From the NCBI GenBank assembly GCA_934309345.1, contig CAKRDD010000001.1:62001-126000 (forward strand): a DNA stretch of 64,000 nt, in the 5' to 3' direction. Origin of the DNA: an uncultured Mediterraneibacter sp. (lineage in GTDB: Bacteria > Bacillota > Clostridia > Lachnospirales > Lachnospiraceae). A program made the translations under genes and the position numbers. This document shows positions 34,137 to 44,500 of the stretch, in pieces (the first letter of the stretch is position 1; each line of letters begins with the position of its first letter). The notes under the pieces were generated by a model that made no database searches, was not told the DNA's origin, and was given only the letters and a program-made list of their open reading frames with translations.

Positions 34137-35534
34137 ATGTTATCTACGATAGAATCAGTAAATAGTGCAGTGAACAACTTTATCTGGGGTGTTCCGGCAA
34201 TGATCTGTATTATTGGAGTCGGACTCTACTTAAGTATCCGGACCGGCTTCCTTCAGATCAGAAAATTTCCGTATGCGATGAAAGTGACGATCGGAAGAAT
34301 GCTTCGCAAAAGAGATGCATCTGACGGCGCACTGACTCCGTTCCAGGCAGTTTGTACCGCACTGGCGGCAACGGTCGGAACAGGAAATATCGCCGGAGTC
34401 GCAGGAGCAATCGCAATCGGAGGCCCTGGAGCAGTATTCTGGATGTGGATCTCAGCACTGCTTGGAATGTGTACAAAGTTTTCGGAAGTTACTCTTGCAG
34501 TTCATTTCCATGAGACGAATGCAGAAGGAGATCGTGTCGGCGGACCGATGTATTATATCAAAAATGGTCTGAAGAAGCATTGGCACTGGCTGGCTTATCT
34601 GTTCGCTGCATTTGGAGTTCTGACGGTATTCGGAACAGGAAATGCAACACAGGTGAATACAATTACAACAGCAATCGATTCTGCACTCTTTAATTATGGA
34701 ATCATAGAAAAGGATTCTGTTGGAACATTGAATCTGATTATCGGAATTGCACTTGCTATCCTGATCGGCATGATCCTTCTTGGAGGAATCAAGAGAATTG
34801 GTCAGGTTACAGAAAAGCTTGTTCCATTTATGGCAGCAATTTATGTGATTCTGGCACTTGGCGTTGTTGTTCTGAATTTCCAGAACATTCCGACTGTATT
34901 TGGATCCATTTTCGAAGGCGCATTTTCACCGGCATCTGTGACCGGAGGCGCCGTGGGATCTTTCTTTATGAGTATGAAGAAAGGTGTTTCCAGAGGAATC
35001 TTCTCCAATGAGGCAGGCCTTGGTACAGGTTCTATCGCACATGCGTGTGCTGATACCAAAAAGCCTGTAAAGCAGGGATTCTTCGGAATCTTTGAAGTGT
35101 TTGTTGATACCATTGTAATCTGTACATTAACTGCGCTGGTTATCCTGTGCAGTGGTGTTCCGGTCGGATACGGAGAGGCAGCTGGAGCAGAACTCACCAT
35201 TCTTGGATTTACATCCACTTATGGAAACTGGGTATCTATCTTCACAGCAGTAGCAATGTGCTGCTTCGCATTTTCTACGATTATCGGATGGGGACTGTAC
35301 GGAACAAGATGTGTGGAATTCCTTCTCGGTACAAAAGCGAATAAGCCATTCATGGTACTCTATGCGTTGGTTGCAATCGTCGGTGCAACAATGGAACTTG
35401 GTCTGATGTGGAATATCGCAGAGACATTTAATGGTCTGATGGCAATCCCGAACCTGATCGCAGTATTCTTGTTATCAGGTGTAGTTGTAAAGCTTGTGAA
35501 AGAATACTTTGCGGGTGAAGGAAAAGAAAGTTAA
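34137..35534 (+). CDS. Sodium:amino-acid symporter, AGCS (alanine/glycine) family
   Basis: 465 aa integral membrane protein with about ten or eleven helices. Family hallmarks are ALAATVGTGNIAGVAGAI, GGPGAVFWMW and SRGIFSNEAGLGTGSIAHA. AAGGAA lies ten bases before the start. It follows the M20 enzyme after 116 bases and may be part of the same amino-acid salvage set, or separately promoted. The exact substrate (alanine, glycine or another small amino acid) is not determined. A good terminator follows. Confidence 0.92.
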   Translation: MLSTIESVNSAVNNFIWGVPAMICIIGVGLYLSIRTGFLQIRKFPYAMKVTIGRMLRKRDASDGALTPFQAVCTALAATVGTGNIAGVAGAIAIGGPGAVFWMWISALLGMCTKFSEVTLAVHFHETNAEGDRVGGPMYYIKNGLKKHWHWLAYLFAAFGVLTVFGTGNATQVNTITTAIDSALFNYGIIEKDSVGTLNLIIGIALAILIGMILLGGIKRIGQVTEKLVPFMAAIYVILALGVVVLNFQNIPTVFGSIFEGAFSPASVTGGAVGSFFMSMKKGVSRGIFSNEAGLGTGSIAHACADTKKPVKQGFFGIFEVFVDTIVICTLTALVILCSGVPVGYGEAAGAELTILGFTSTYGNWVSIFTAVAMCCFAFSTIIGWGLYGTRCVEFLLGTKANKPFMVLYALVAIVGATMELGLMWNIAETFNGLMAIPNLIAVFLLSGVVVKLVKEYFAGEGKES

Positions 35535-35560
35535 AAATAAAACTAGATATAAAAGATTTA

Positions 35561-35596
35561 AAACTCTGGTGTTTTTTGAAATCACCGGAGTTTTTT
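35561..35596 (+). terminator. Terminator after the AGCS symporter
   Basis: AAACTCTGGTG (35561-35571) pairs with CACCGGAGTTT (35583-35593), with one G-T pair, followed by T-run. Confidence 0.8.
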
Positions 35597-35809
35597 AATG
35601 CATAAACATACATAATTATTTATAAAAATACCATATGGTTTTTCGCATATTGGCAAAAAGTATAAAAGTCATGATGAATAAAAAAGAAAATAATATAAAA
35701 ATATACAAAAAGTGCAAGAAAAAATAAAGTAGAAATATACAAAATAACGGAAAAGTGAAAATTATCATATTTTATGTCCTATATTGTACAAGATTTTATT
35801 CAGTGACTA

Positions 35810-36068
35810 TGGTATGATTCTAGAACGACTAAATGTGAAAAAAATATGTTTGAAATGTGAAGAAAAAACGTATATTTTGTGAACTGCATAAATAAACAGT
35901 GGCAGCAATGCAAACAACAGAGGTTATAGGAGCTGTTGAAATATAAAAGAAGCGGAAGGAGGTTTATGCAGGCAGTAATGTCTGTGAAGTTGTGATTTGC
36001 AAACGAATGTGAACACAACGCAGGGACAGAAAGAAAACTGTTCACTTAAAAAACTAGGAGGCAAAAGA
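35810..36068 (+). promoter_or_regulatory. Extended -10 promoter and long structured leader of fucosidase gene 1
   Basis: TG-N-TATGAT (35810-35818) is preceded by a block (CAAGATTTTATTCARTGAC) kept almost unchanged before copy 2; no good -35 is visible, hinting at an activator. The roughly 245-base leader contains a CAACAG/CTGTTG stem-loop (35915-35938), an internal AAGGAGG (35956-35962) and a 7-bp hairpin with GTAA loop (35968-35985). The true Shine-Dalgarno AGGAGG comes just before ATG 36069. The remainder of the 35597-35809 gap is AT-rich with nothing else recognised. Confidence 0.55.
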
Positions 36069-39000
36069 ATGAGAAGAAGGTTAAAAAAACTTATCGGAAT
36101 TACAACAGCTGCAGCAATGGCTGTTTCGTTAGTTCCGACAACCGTTTTTGCAGAGGAACCGGTGGCGGCTATCGCAGAAGAAACTGCAAAGAATGATAAT
36201 CTTTTGAGAGTCTGGTATGATGAACCGGCAACAGATTGGCAGACACAGTCACTGGCAATCGGAAATGGCTATATGGGAAGTCTTGTATTCGGCGGCATTA
36301 ATAAAGACAAGATCCATATTAATGAAAAAACTGTTTGGGAAGGTGGACCGACAAGTTATAATGGCTATAGCTATGGTACAACAAACAAAATAGAGACAGA
36401 TGAAGATCTTCAGAAAATCAAAGATGATCTGAATGCGATCCGTGAGAAATTGGATGATAAATCAGAGTATGTCTTTGGATTTAATGAAGATTCCTATGAG
36501 GCAAGCGGAACCAATACAAAAGGTGAGGCAATGGATTGGTTGAACAAGCTCATGGGAGATTTGGTAGGATACAGCGCACCGAAGGATTATGCAAACCTGT
36601 ATATCTCCAATAATCAGGATTCATCAAAAGTGTCCAATTATGTCAGAGATCTGGATATGCGTACAGCCTTGGCAACTGTAAACTATGATTATGAAGGTGT
36701 TCATTATACAAGAGAATACTTTGACAGTTACCCGGATAATGTAATGGCAGTACGTCTGAGCGCAGACCAGAAAGGAAAGATCAGCTTTGATACAAATCTT
36801 CAGAGTCTGATCGGAGGAAGAGCTCATAAGAGTACAGTTGACGGTGATACAATCACAATGCGTGATGCATTAGGCGGAAACGGATTGAACATTGAAGCAC
36901 AGTTGAAAGTTATCAACGAGGGAGGAAGCCTTTCTTCAAATGCAAATGGTTCAAATCCATCCATCACTGTATCTGACGCAGATGCAGTTACATTGATCTT
37001 TGCATGTGGTACAGACTACAAGATGGAGCTTCCGAGTTTTCGTGGAGAGGATCCACATGACGCGGTTACAGCAAGAATCAATGCAGCAGCTAAAAAAGGA
37101 TACGAAGCACTGAAAGAAGACCATGTAGCAGATCATTCTGCATTGTTCTCCCGTATGGAATTAGGATTCAACGAAGAAGTTCCGACAATTCCTACAGATG
37201 AACTGATCAAGAAGTACCGCAACATGGTAGATAACAATGGCGGTGAAGTTCCGACAGAATCCGAGCAGAGAGCTCTGGAAGTAATCTGTTACCAGTTTGG
37301 ACGTTATCTGACAATCGCAGGATCAAGAGAAGGAGCTCTTCCGACAAACCTTCAGGGCGTCTGGGGAGAAGGATACTTCCAGTGGGGTGGAGATTACCAC
37401 TTCAATATCAACGTTCAGATGAACTACTGGCCGACACTGGCAAGTAACCTTGCAGAATGTCAGACAGCATACAATGATTACCTGAATGTTCTGAAAGAGG
37501 CCGGACGTTATGCGGCAGCAGCAGCTTTCGGTATTAAGAGTGATGAGGGAGAAGAAAACGGATGGCTCGTAGGATGCTTCAGTACACCATATATGTTCTC
37601 AGCACTTGGACAGAAGAACAATGCAGCCGGATGGAATCCAATCGGTTCTGCATGGGCACTTCTGAACGCATATGAGTACTATCTGTATACAGAAGACACA
37701 GATTACCTGAAAAACGAATTGTATCCATCTCTGAAAGAAGTTGCAAACTTCTGGAATGAGGCTCTTTACTGGAGTGAGTATCAGCAGCGTTATGTATCAG
37801 CTCCTTCTTACTCACCGGAGAACGGACCGATCGTAAATGGTGCATCTTATGATCAGCAGTTTATCTGGCAGCACTTTGAGAATACGATCCAGGCAGCAGA
37901 GACATTAGGCATTGATGCAGATCTGGTTGCAGAGTGGAAAGAAAAACAGTCTAAACTTGATCCTGTATTAGTTGGAGACGACGGACAGGTAAAAGAGTGG
38001 TATGAAGAAACACATTTCGGAAAAGCACAGGCAGGAGACCTTGGTGAGATTGATATCCCACAGTGGAGACAGAGCCTTGGCGCACAGAGTGGAGGAGTAC
38101 AGCCACCGCACCGTCATCTGTCACATCTGATGGCATTATATCCATGTAATATGATCAGCAAAGACAATCCGGAATTCATGGATGCAGCAATCGTATCCCT
38201 GAACGAAAGAGGACTGGATGCAACAGGTTGGTCAAAAGCACACAAACTGAACCTTTGGGCACGTACAGGACACTCTGATGAGGCATTCCAGATCGTACAG
38301 TCTGCAGTTGGTGGTGGAAATTCTGGATTCCTGACAAATCTTCTTTCATCACACGGTGGAGGAGCAAACTACAAAGGATACCCAATCTTCCAGATTGATG
38401 GTAACTTCGGTTATACAGCAGGTGTAAATGAGATGCTTCTTCAGAGCCAGCTTGGTTATGTACAGTTCCTGCCGGCAGTTCCGGAGCAGTGGAATACAGG
38501 TCATGTAGAAGGTATCGTTGCAAGAGGCAACTTTGAGATCGACATGAACTGGTCAGAAGGAAAAGCAGACCGTTTCGAGATCACATCAAGAAATGGAAAC
38601 ACATTTACAGGTGAATATGATAACATCGCAGCTTATGCAGTAAAGAAATCTGATGGAACAAAAGTAGAGACAACAGCTATCACAGACAACAAGATTTCCT
38701 TCCCGACAGAGGCGGGAGAAACTTACACAATCGACTTCAACTCAACTCCTGAGAAACTTCAGGGCGTAATCAATCAGGCGAAAGATCTTCTGGATAAAAT
38801 GGGAGGTAAAGTTCTTGATGTACAGAAAGCACATCTTGTGGAACTAATCCAGGCAGCAGAGAAGGTTGTAGAAGAAGAGAAATCAGATGAGTATTATGAT
38901 AATACACAGATCCTTCTCAAAGCAATCAAGGTTGGAGAAGCAGCAATCGAATTAAGAGATTCCTGCAGTGAAGCAGAAGAAGTATATGAAGGAAGAGATG

Positions 39001-40982
39001 TAAACGAAGATTGGGCAAGCTATGTTAATACAGCAGCAGATCTGGACAACCAGTTAGATGCAGCAATAGAACTTCTGCAAGACAAAGAATGCACAGTTAC
39101 CGAGCTGAATCTGATGAAGAAGAGTGTTGATGAGGCGAAAGATGCACTTCTTGGAATTTGGGATAAATTGATAGTAACAATTAAACCAACGGATAAGGAA
39201 ATGCTCGGAGCAGAAGATAAAGTTACGATTTCCAGCGAGTTTGATGATCTCCAGATCAGATATACAATCGATGGAAATGAGCCAACATGGTTCTCAGAAG
39301 AATATACAGAACCATTTGCAATGACAAGATCCAAAGAAACAGTAAAAGCTGCATTGTTCCTTGGAAGACGTCAGATGAGTGAAGTGTCTTCAGCGGAATA
39401 TATCAGCAAGGAAGCATTAAATGTAGAAGACAGCATTGAAAAAACTTATACTTCAGTTACAGATAACGGAACATCCGGAGACAGTGAAGGTTTAGCAGGT
39501 GCGCTTGATGGAAAACATAATGGTACAGCTTGGCAGTTGCAGAACATTCCGGCAGAGCTTGAACTTCAGTTTGCAGAACCTGTAGAAGTAAATGCGGCAG
39601 AAGTGGCATTAGACAATTACTATCCGGATTATATTGATATCAAAGATATGGATATCGAATACTGGGATGGAAACGAATGGGTTGCAGCAGTCAAAGGAGC
39701 ATCTATCGGTGGACAGTCCAGAGTATTCTTATTTGATAGTTTTAAGTCTGATAAGGTTAAACTTAGAATTAATAAAGCATGGCTCTATGATTATTATCAT
39801 AGCTTTGGTTGGTATACAAGCATTGATGCATTCCGTCTGTTCAATCTGAATGATGTAATAACAACAGACAAGAGTTCATTAGATATGGTAATCTCCGTAG
39901 CACAGAAAAATATAGATGACGGAGAAGTAGATGCAGCTATCGAGAGCGTAAGAGAAAGCTTTACAGCAGTATTTAACTATGCGAAAGATGTAAGTGCTAA
40001 TGTTCAGTCAAGCCAGGCAGTAATCGACAATACAACAATCGCATTGATTGAAGAAATCCAAAAGCTTGGATTTAAGGCTGGAGATAAGACACAGCTTCAG
40101 AGTCATTACAATTTATACAGTGCATTAAATCTGGATCTGTACATTGATGGAGTAGAGAAAGATGCATTTGTGGAAGCACTTGAGAATGCGAAAGCAGTGA
40201 TTGAAGATGGTGATGCAATGGAGGCAGATGTTGTAGCAGCAGACCAGAAACTTGTTGATGCAGCAGAAGCACTTGTTAAGAAGGGAGATAAGACATCTCT
40301 TCAGAAACTGGTAGATTCCACAGCTGATTATAAGAAAGAGAATTATCTCAGCGCAGGATGGAATACATTCGAAGCAGCACTTGATGCAGCGAAGAAAGTA
40401 CTTGCAGATGAGTCTGCAACACAGGAAGACGTAGACAAGGCAAAAGAAGTTCTTACATCAGCAATGACAGCACTTCGCTACAAAGCAGATAAGTCTGTAC
40501 TGGAAGAGATCATTGGAGAAGCAAAAGCAATGGATCTGACAGGATACAGCGCAGAAAATGTAGCACTGTTCAATGCGGCTCTTGCGAAAGCAGAAGCAGT
40601 TATGGCAAACGAGGAACTTTCCGTTTACGAGCAGCCAATCGTGAATGCAGCAGTTCTTGACCTGCAGAACGCAATGAAAGCTTTGAATGATGAGAAAGAA
40701 AATGCATCAAAACCATCCGACCCATCAAAACCGTCGAACCCATCAAAACCGGGAAGTGGAAATGGAAACGGTGCTACAGGATCTGACAAGAATAATGGAT
40801 CAGGTTCTGATGGAAAACATCAGGCGACAACAGCAGGTAAGCAGAACGGTGGAAACACAGTGAACGGAACAAACGGAAAAGCAACTAAGACAGGTGATGT
40901 TACACCGATCATTCCGGCGGCAGCAAGTGTTATTCTTTCAATGGCAGCAATTGTTGTTGTACTGAAAAAAAGAAAAAGATAA
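36069..40982 (+). CDS. Giant secreted GH95 alpha-L-fucosidase with FIVAR repeats and C-terminal wall-sorting tail, copy 1
   Basis: 1637 aa. A signal peptide (1-30, ending TTVFA) is followed by the GH95 catalytic region (about 45-890), which releases alpha-1,2-linked L-fucose from mucin or milk-type glycans. Residues equivalent to those of Bifidobacterium AfcA are present: Asn446/Asn448 in FNINVQMNYW, Glu584 in SYSPENGP and Asp777 in FQIDGNFG. Then come a helical segment, a chitobiase/Fn3-associated-type domain (about 1035-1115), an F5/8-type carbohydrate-binding domain (about 1125-1265), FIVAR-type helical repeats (about 1320-1545), a Pro/Ser/Gly/Asn linker, a degenerate sortase motif TKTGD, a hydrophobic helix and KKRKR. 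Start 36069 has AGGAGG; ATG 35997 is unlikely. First of two tandem copies. Confidence 0.92.
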   Translation: MRRRLKKLIGITTAAAMAVSLVPTTVFAEEPVAAIAEETAKNDNLLRVWYDEPATDWQTQSLAIGNGYMGSLVFGGINKDKIHINEKTVWEGGPTSYNGYSYGTTNKIETDEDLQKIKDDLNAIREKLDDKSEYVFGFNEDSYEASGTNTKGEAMDWLNKLMGDLVGYSAPKDYANLYISNNQDSSKVSNYVRDLDMRTALATVNYDYEGVHYTREYFDSYPDNVMAVRLSADQKGKISFDTNLQSLIGGRAHKSTVDGDTITMRDALGGNGLNIEAQLKVINEGGSLSSNANGSNPSITVSDADAVTLIFACGTDYKMELPSFRGEDPHDAVTARINAAAKKGYEALKEDHVADHSALFSRMELGFNEEVPTIPTDELIKKYRNMVDNNGGEVPTESEQRALEVICYQFGRYLTIAGSREGALPTNLQGVWGEGYFQWGGDYHFNINVQMNYWPTLASNLAECQTAYNDYLNVLKEAGRYAAAAAFGIKSDEGEENGWLVGCFSTPYMFSALGQKNNAAGWNPIGSAWALLNAYEYYLYTEDTDYLKNELYPSLKEVANFWNEALYWSEYQQRYVSAPSYSPENGPIVNGASYDQQFIWQHFENTIQAAETLGIDADLVAEWKEKQSKLDPVLVGDDGQVKEWYEETHFGKAQAGDLGEIDIPQWRQSLGAQSGGVQPPHRHLSHLMALYPCNMISKDNPEFMDAAIVSLNERGLDATGWSKAHKLNLWARTGHSDEAFQIVQSAVGGGNSGFLTNLLSSHGGGANYKGYPIFQIDGNFGYTAGVNEMLLQSQLGYVQFLPAVPEQWNTGHVEGIVARGNFEIDMNWSEGKADRFEITSRNGNTFTGEYDNIAAYAVKKSDGTKVETTAITDNKISFPTEAGETYTIDFNSTPEKLQGVINQAKDLLDKMGGKVLDVQKAHLVELIQAAEKVVEEEKSDEYYDNTQILLKAIKVGEAAIELRDSCSEAEEVYEGRDVNEDWASYVNTAADLDNQLDAAIELLQDKECTVTELNLMKKSVDEAKDALLGIWDKLIVTIKPTDKEMLGAEDKVTISSEFDDLQIRYTIDGNEPTWFSEEYTEPFAMTRSKETVKAALFLGRRQMSEVSSAEYISKEALNVEDSIEKTYTSVTDNGTSGDSEGLAGALDGKHNGTAWQLQNIPAELELQFAEPVEVNAAEVALDNYYPDYIDIKDMDIEYWDGNEWVAAVKGASIGGQSRVFLFDSFKSDKVKLRINKAWLYDYYHSFGWYTSIDAFRLFNLNDVITTDKSSLDMVISVAQKNIDDGEVDAAIESVRESFTAVFNYAKDVSANVQSSQAVIDNTTIALIEEIQKLGFKAGDKTQLQSHYNLYSALNLDLYIDGVEKDAFVEALENAKAVIEDGDAMEADVVAADQKLVDAAEALVKKGDKTSLQKLVDSTADYKKENYLSAGWNTFEAALDAAKKVLADESATQEDVDKAKEVLTSAMTALRYKADKSVLEEIIGEAKAMDLTGYSAENVALFNAALAKAEAVMANEELSVYEQPIVNAAVLDLQNAMKALNDEKENASKPSDPSKPSNPSKPGSGNGNGATGSDKNNGSGSDGKHQATTAGKQNGGNTVNGTNGKATKTGDVTPIIPAAASVILSMAAIVVVLKKRKR

Positions 40983-41058
40983 TGAATGAATCAGGAAAGG
41001 GATCTGATGAAGTATAACTATTAATACAGAAATCAGTAACACAGAATGATTTGAGAGG

Positions 41059-41092
41059 AAGAGAGAACTTTGCGAGGTTCTCTCTTTTTTTG
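41059..41092 (+). terminator. Terminator after fucosidase copy 1
   Basis: AAGAGAGAAC (41059-41068) pairs with GTTCTCTCTT (41077-41086), followed by T-run. The copy-2 terminator has the same character. Confidence 0.8.
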
Positions 41093-41309
41093 TTTAGGTG
41101 CATAAATATACAAAATGATTTATAAAAATACCATAGAAATTTTCACATATTAGCAAATAAAACAAAAAGTATAAGAAACGAAAAAGAAATTAAAACAAAA
41201 ACAAACAAAAGTATAAGTTAAATAAAGAGATAAAATGTGCAATTTTACGAAAAAGTGAAATTTATTATATTTTTTGTCCTATTTCGTCCAAGATTTTATT
41301 CAATGACTA

Positions 41310-41581
41310 TGATATGATTCTTAGACGGTCAAATGTGAAAAACATATGTTTAAAATATGATAAAAAAGTAAATATTCTGTGAACTGCATAAATAAACAAA
41401 GTAGGTAATATATGCGAGCGAAGTGAACAACAGTTGTTATATAAGCTGTTGAAATAGAAAAGAAAAGGAAGGAGGTTTCTACAGGCAGTAATGTCTGTAA
41501 GGTTGCGACCCACAAACAAATGGGAAAACAACAAAAGGACAGAATGAAAGCTGTTCATTTAAGTAACTAGGAGGTAAAAGA
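41310..41581 (+). promoter_or_regulatory. Extended -10 promoter and leader of fucosidase gene 2
   Basis: Paralogue of the copy-1 leader. TG-N-TATGAT is at 41310-41318, the CAACAG/CTGTTG stem-loop at 41428-41451, AAGGAGG near 41469-41475, and the GTAA-loop hairpin at 41481-41498 (its closing pair changed from G-T to A-T). AGGAGG precedes ATG 41582. The 41093-41309 stretch is AT-rich and aligns with the region upstream of copy 1. Confidence 0.55.
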
Positions 41582-44500
41582 ATGAAAAGGAAGTTTAGAA
41601 AACTTGTCGGAATTACAACAGCAGCTGCAATGGCTGTTTCCTTAGTTCCAACAACTGCTTTTGCAGAAGAGCCGGCAGTAGTTGCGGCAGAAGAAACTGC
41701 AAAGAATGATAATCTTTTAAGAGTCTGGTATGATGAACCGGCAAATGATTGGCAGACAGAGTCATTGGCAATTGGAAACGGTTATATGGGTGGTCTTGTA
41801 TTCGGTGGTATCAATAATGACAAGATCCACATTAATGAGAAAACAGTCTGGGAAGGTGGACCGGCTGATTCTTATGACTATACCTATGGTACAACAAATC
41901 CGATCGATACTGATGCGGATCTTCAGAAAATCAAAGACAATCTGAATGCATTGCGTGAAAAATTAGATGATAAATCTGAGTTCGTATTTGGTTTTGATGA
42001 GGATTCCTATCAGGCAAGCGGAACCGACACAAAAGGTGAAGCAATGGATGAATTGAATAAGCTGATGGGAGATCTGACAGGATACGATGCACCGACAGAT
42101 TATGCAAACTTATTTATTTCCAATGATCAGGATGAAAAAAAGGTATCCAATTATGTCAGAGATCTGGATATGCGTACAGCTCTGGCAACAGTAAATTATG
42201 ATTACGAAGGTGTTCATTACACAAGAGAATATTTCAACAGTTATCCGGATAACATCATGGCAGTACGTTTGAGTGCTGATCAGGCTGGAAAGATCAGCTT
42301 TGATACAAATCTGGAGAACTTAATTAACGGAACGGCTTATACAAACACAGTTGATGGCGATACAATCACAATGCGTGATGCATTGAAAACGAATGGTTTG
42401 AATGTAGAGGCACAGCTGAAAGTGATCAATGAAGGCGGAAGTCTTTCTACTGGTACAAATGGTGGAAATCCTGCAATCACTGTATCAGGTGCAGATGCAG
42501 TTACATTGATCTTTGCATGTGGAACAGACTACAAGATGGAACTTCCAAACTTCCGTGGTGAGGATCCGCATAAAGCTGTTACAGCAAGAATTGAGGCTGC
42601 AGCAAAGAAGGGATATGAAGCACTGAAAGCAGATCATGTAGCAGATCATTCTGCATTGTTCTCACGTGTGGAATTGGGATTTGACGAAGAGATTCCACAG
42701 ATTCCAACAGATGAACTGATCAAAAAATATCGCAACATGATAGAAAACAACGGTGGAGATATTCCTACTTCAGCAGAGCAGAGAGCTTTGGAAATCATAT
42801 GTTACCAGTTTGGTCGTTATCTGACAATTGCTGGTTCCAGAGATGGTGCTCTTCCGACAAACCTTCAGGGTGTTTGGGGAGAAGGGTGGTTCACATGGTA
42901 TGGGGATTATCACTTTAATATCAATGTTCAGATGAACTATTGGCCAACAATGGCAAGTAATTTAAGTGAATGTATGAAACCATATAATGATTTTTTGAAT
43001 GTACTGAAACAGGCAGGTCGTAATGCGGCAGCTGCATCATTTGGTATCAAGAGCAACCCGGGTGAAGAAAATGGATGGCTTGTAGGATGCTTTAGTACAC
43101 CGTATATGTTCTCAGCATTGGGACAGGAAGATAACGCAGCTGGATGGAACCCGATTGGTTCTGCATGGGCACTTCTTAACTCTTATGAGTACTATTTGTA
43201 TACAGGAGATACACAGTACTTGAAAGACGAGTTATATCCATCTATGAAAGAAGTTGCAAACTTCTGGAATGAAGCTCTTTACTGGAGTGAGTATCAGAAT
43301 CGTTATGTATCTGCTCCATCATACTCACCAGAAAATGGACCGATTGTGAATGGTGCATCTTATGATCAGCAGTTTATCTGGCAGCATTTTGAAAATACAA
43401 TTCAGGCAGCAGAGACATTAGGAGTTGATGCTGATCTGGTTGCAGAGTGGAAAGATAAGCAGTCAAAACTTGATCCAGTATTAGTTGGTGATGACGGACA
43501 GGTGAAGGAATGGTTTGAAGAGACATCTATCGGAAAAGCACAGGCAGGAGATCTTGAGGAAATTGATATTCCACAGTGGAGACAGAGCCTTGGTGCACAG
43601 AATTCAGGAGTGCAGCCACCGCATCGTCATTTGTCACATCTGATGGCATTATATCCATGTAATCTGATCAACAAAGATAATCCGGAATATATGGATGCAG
43701 CAATTGTATCTCTGCAGGAAAGAGGACTTGATGCAACAGGTTGGTCAAAGGCTCACAAGCTGAATCTCTGGGCTCGTACAGGGCATGCTGAAGAAGCATT
43801 CCAGCTTGTACAGTCAGATGTCGGAGGAGGAAATTCAGGATTCTTAACAAATCTGTTCTGTTCTCATGGTGCAGGAGCAAACTATAAAGAAAGACCAATC
43901 TTCCAGATTGATGGTAACTTTGGTTATACAGCTGGTGTTAATGAAATGCTTCTTCAGAGCCAGCTTGGATATGTACAGTTCCTCCCGGCTATTCCGGAGC
44001 AGTGGAACACAGGTCATGTAGAAGGTATTGTTGCAAGAGGTAATTTTGATATCGATATGAAATGGTCTAATGGAAAAGCAGACCGTTTTGCAATTACTTC
44101 AAACAATGGTAATACATTCACAGGTGAATATGACAATATTGCAGCTTATACAGTAAAGAAATCTGATGGAACAAAGGTTGATGTAGATGTTATTTCAGAC
44201 AACAAGATCTCTTTCCCAACAGTGGCAGGAGAAACTTATACAATTGACTTTAATGCATCACCAGATAAACTTCAGGGTGTAATCGATGCAGCAAAAGAAA
44301 TTTCAGCACAGATGACAGATGAACTTCTTGCTGAACAGAAAGCACATTTAGATGAACTCATCCAGACAGCAGAAAAAGCAATCTCAGAAGAAAAATCTGA
44401 CGAATATGAGAATCAGTCACAGATTCTCAGCAAAGCAATTCAGGTTGCAAAAGCTGCAATGACATTAAAAGATTCCTATTATCCTGCAAAGGAAGTATAT

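Noticed and set aside
35966..35995. Nine-residue leader peptide (MQAVMSVKL) behind the internal AAGGAGG of fucosidase leader 1
   Set aside because: The start codon is not kept in copy 2 (ATG replaced by CTA) although the surrounding sequence and hairpin are, so RNA structure explains the conservation better.
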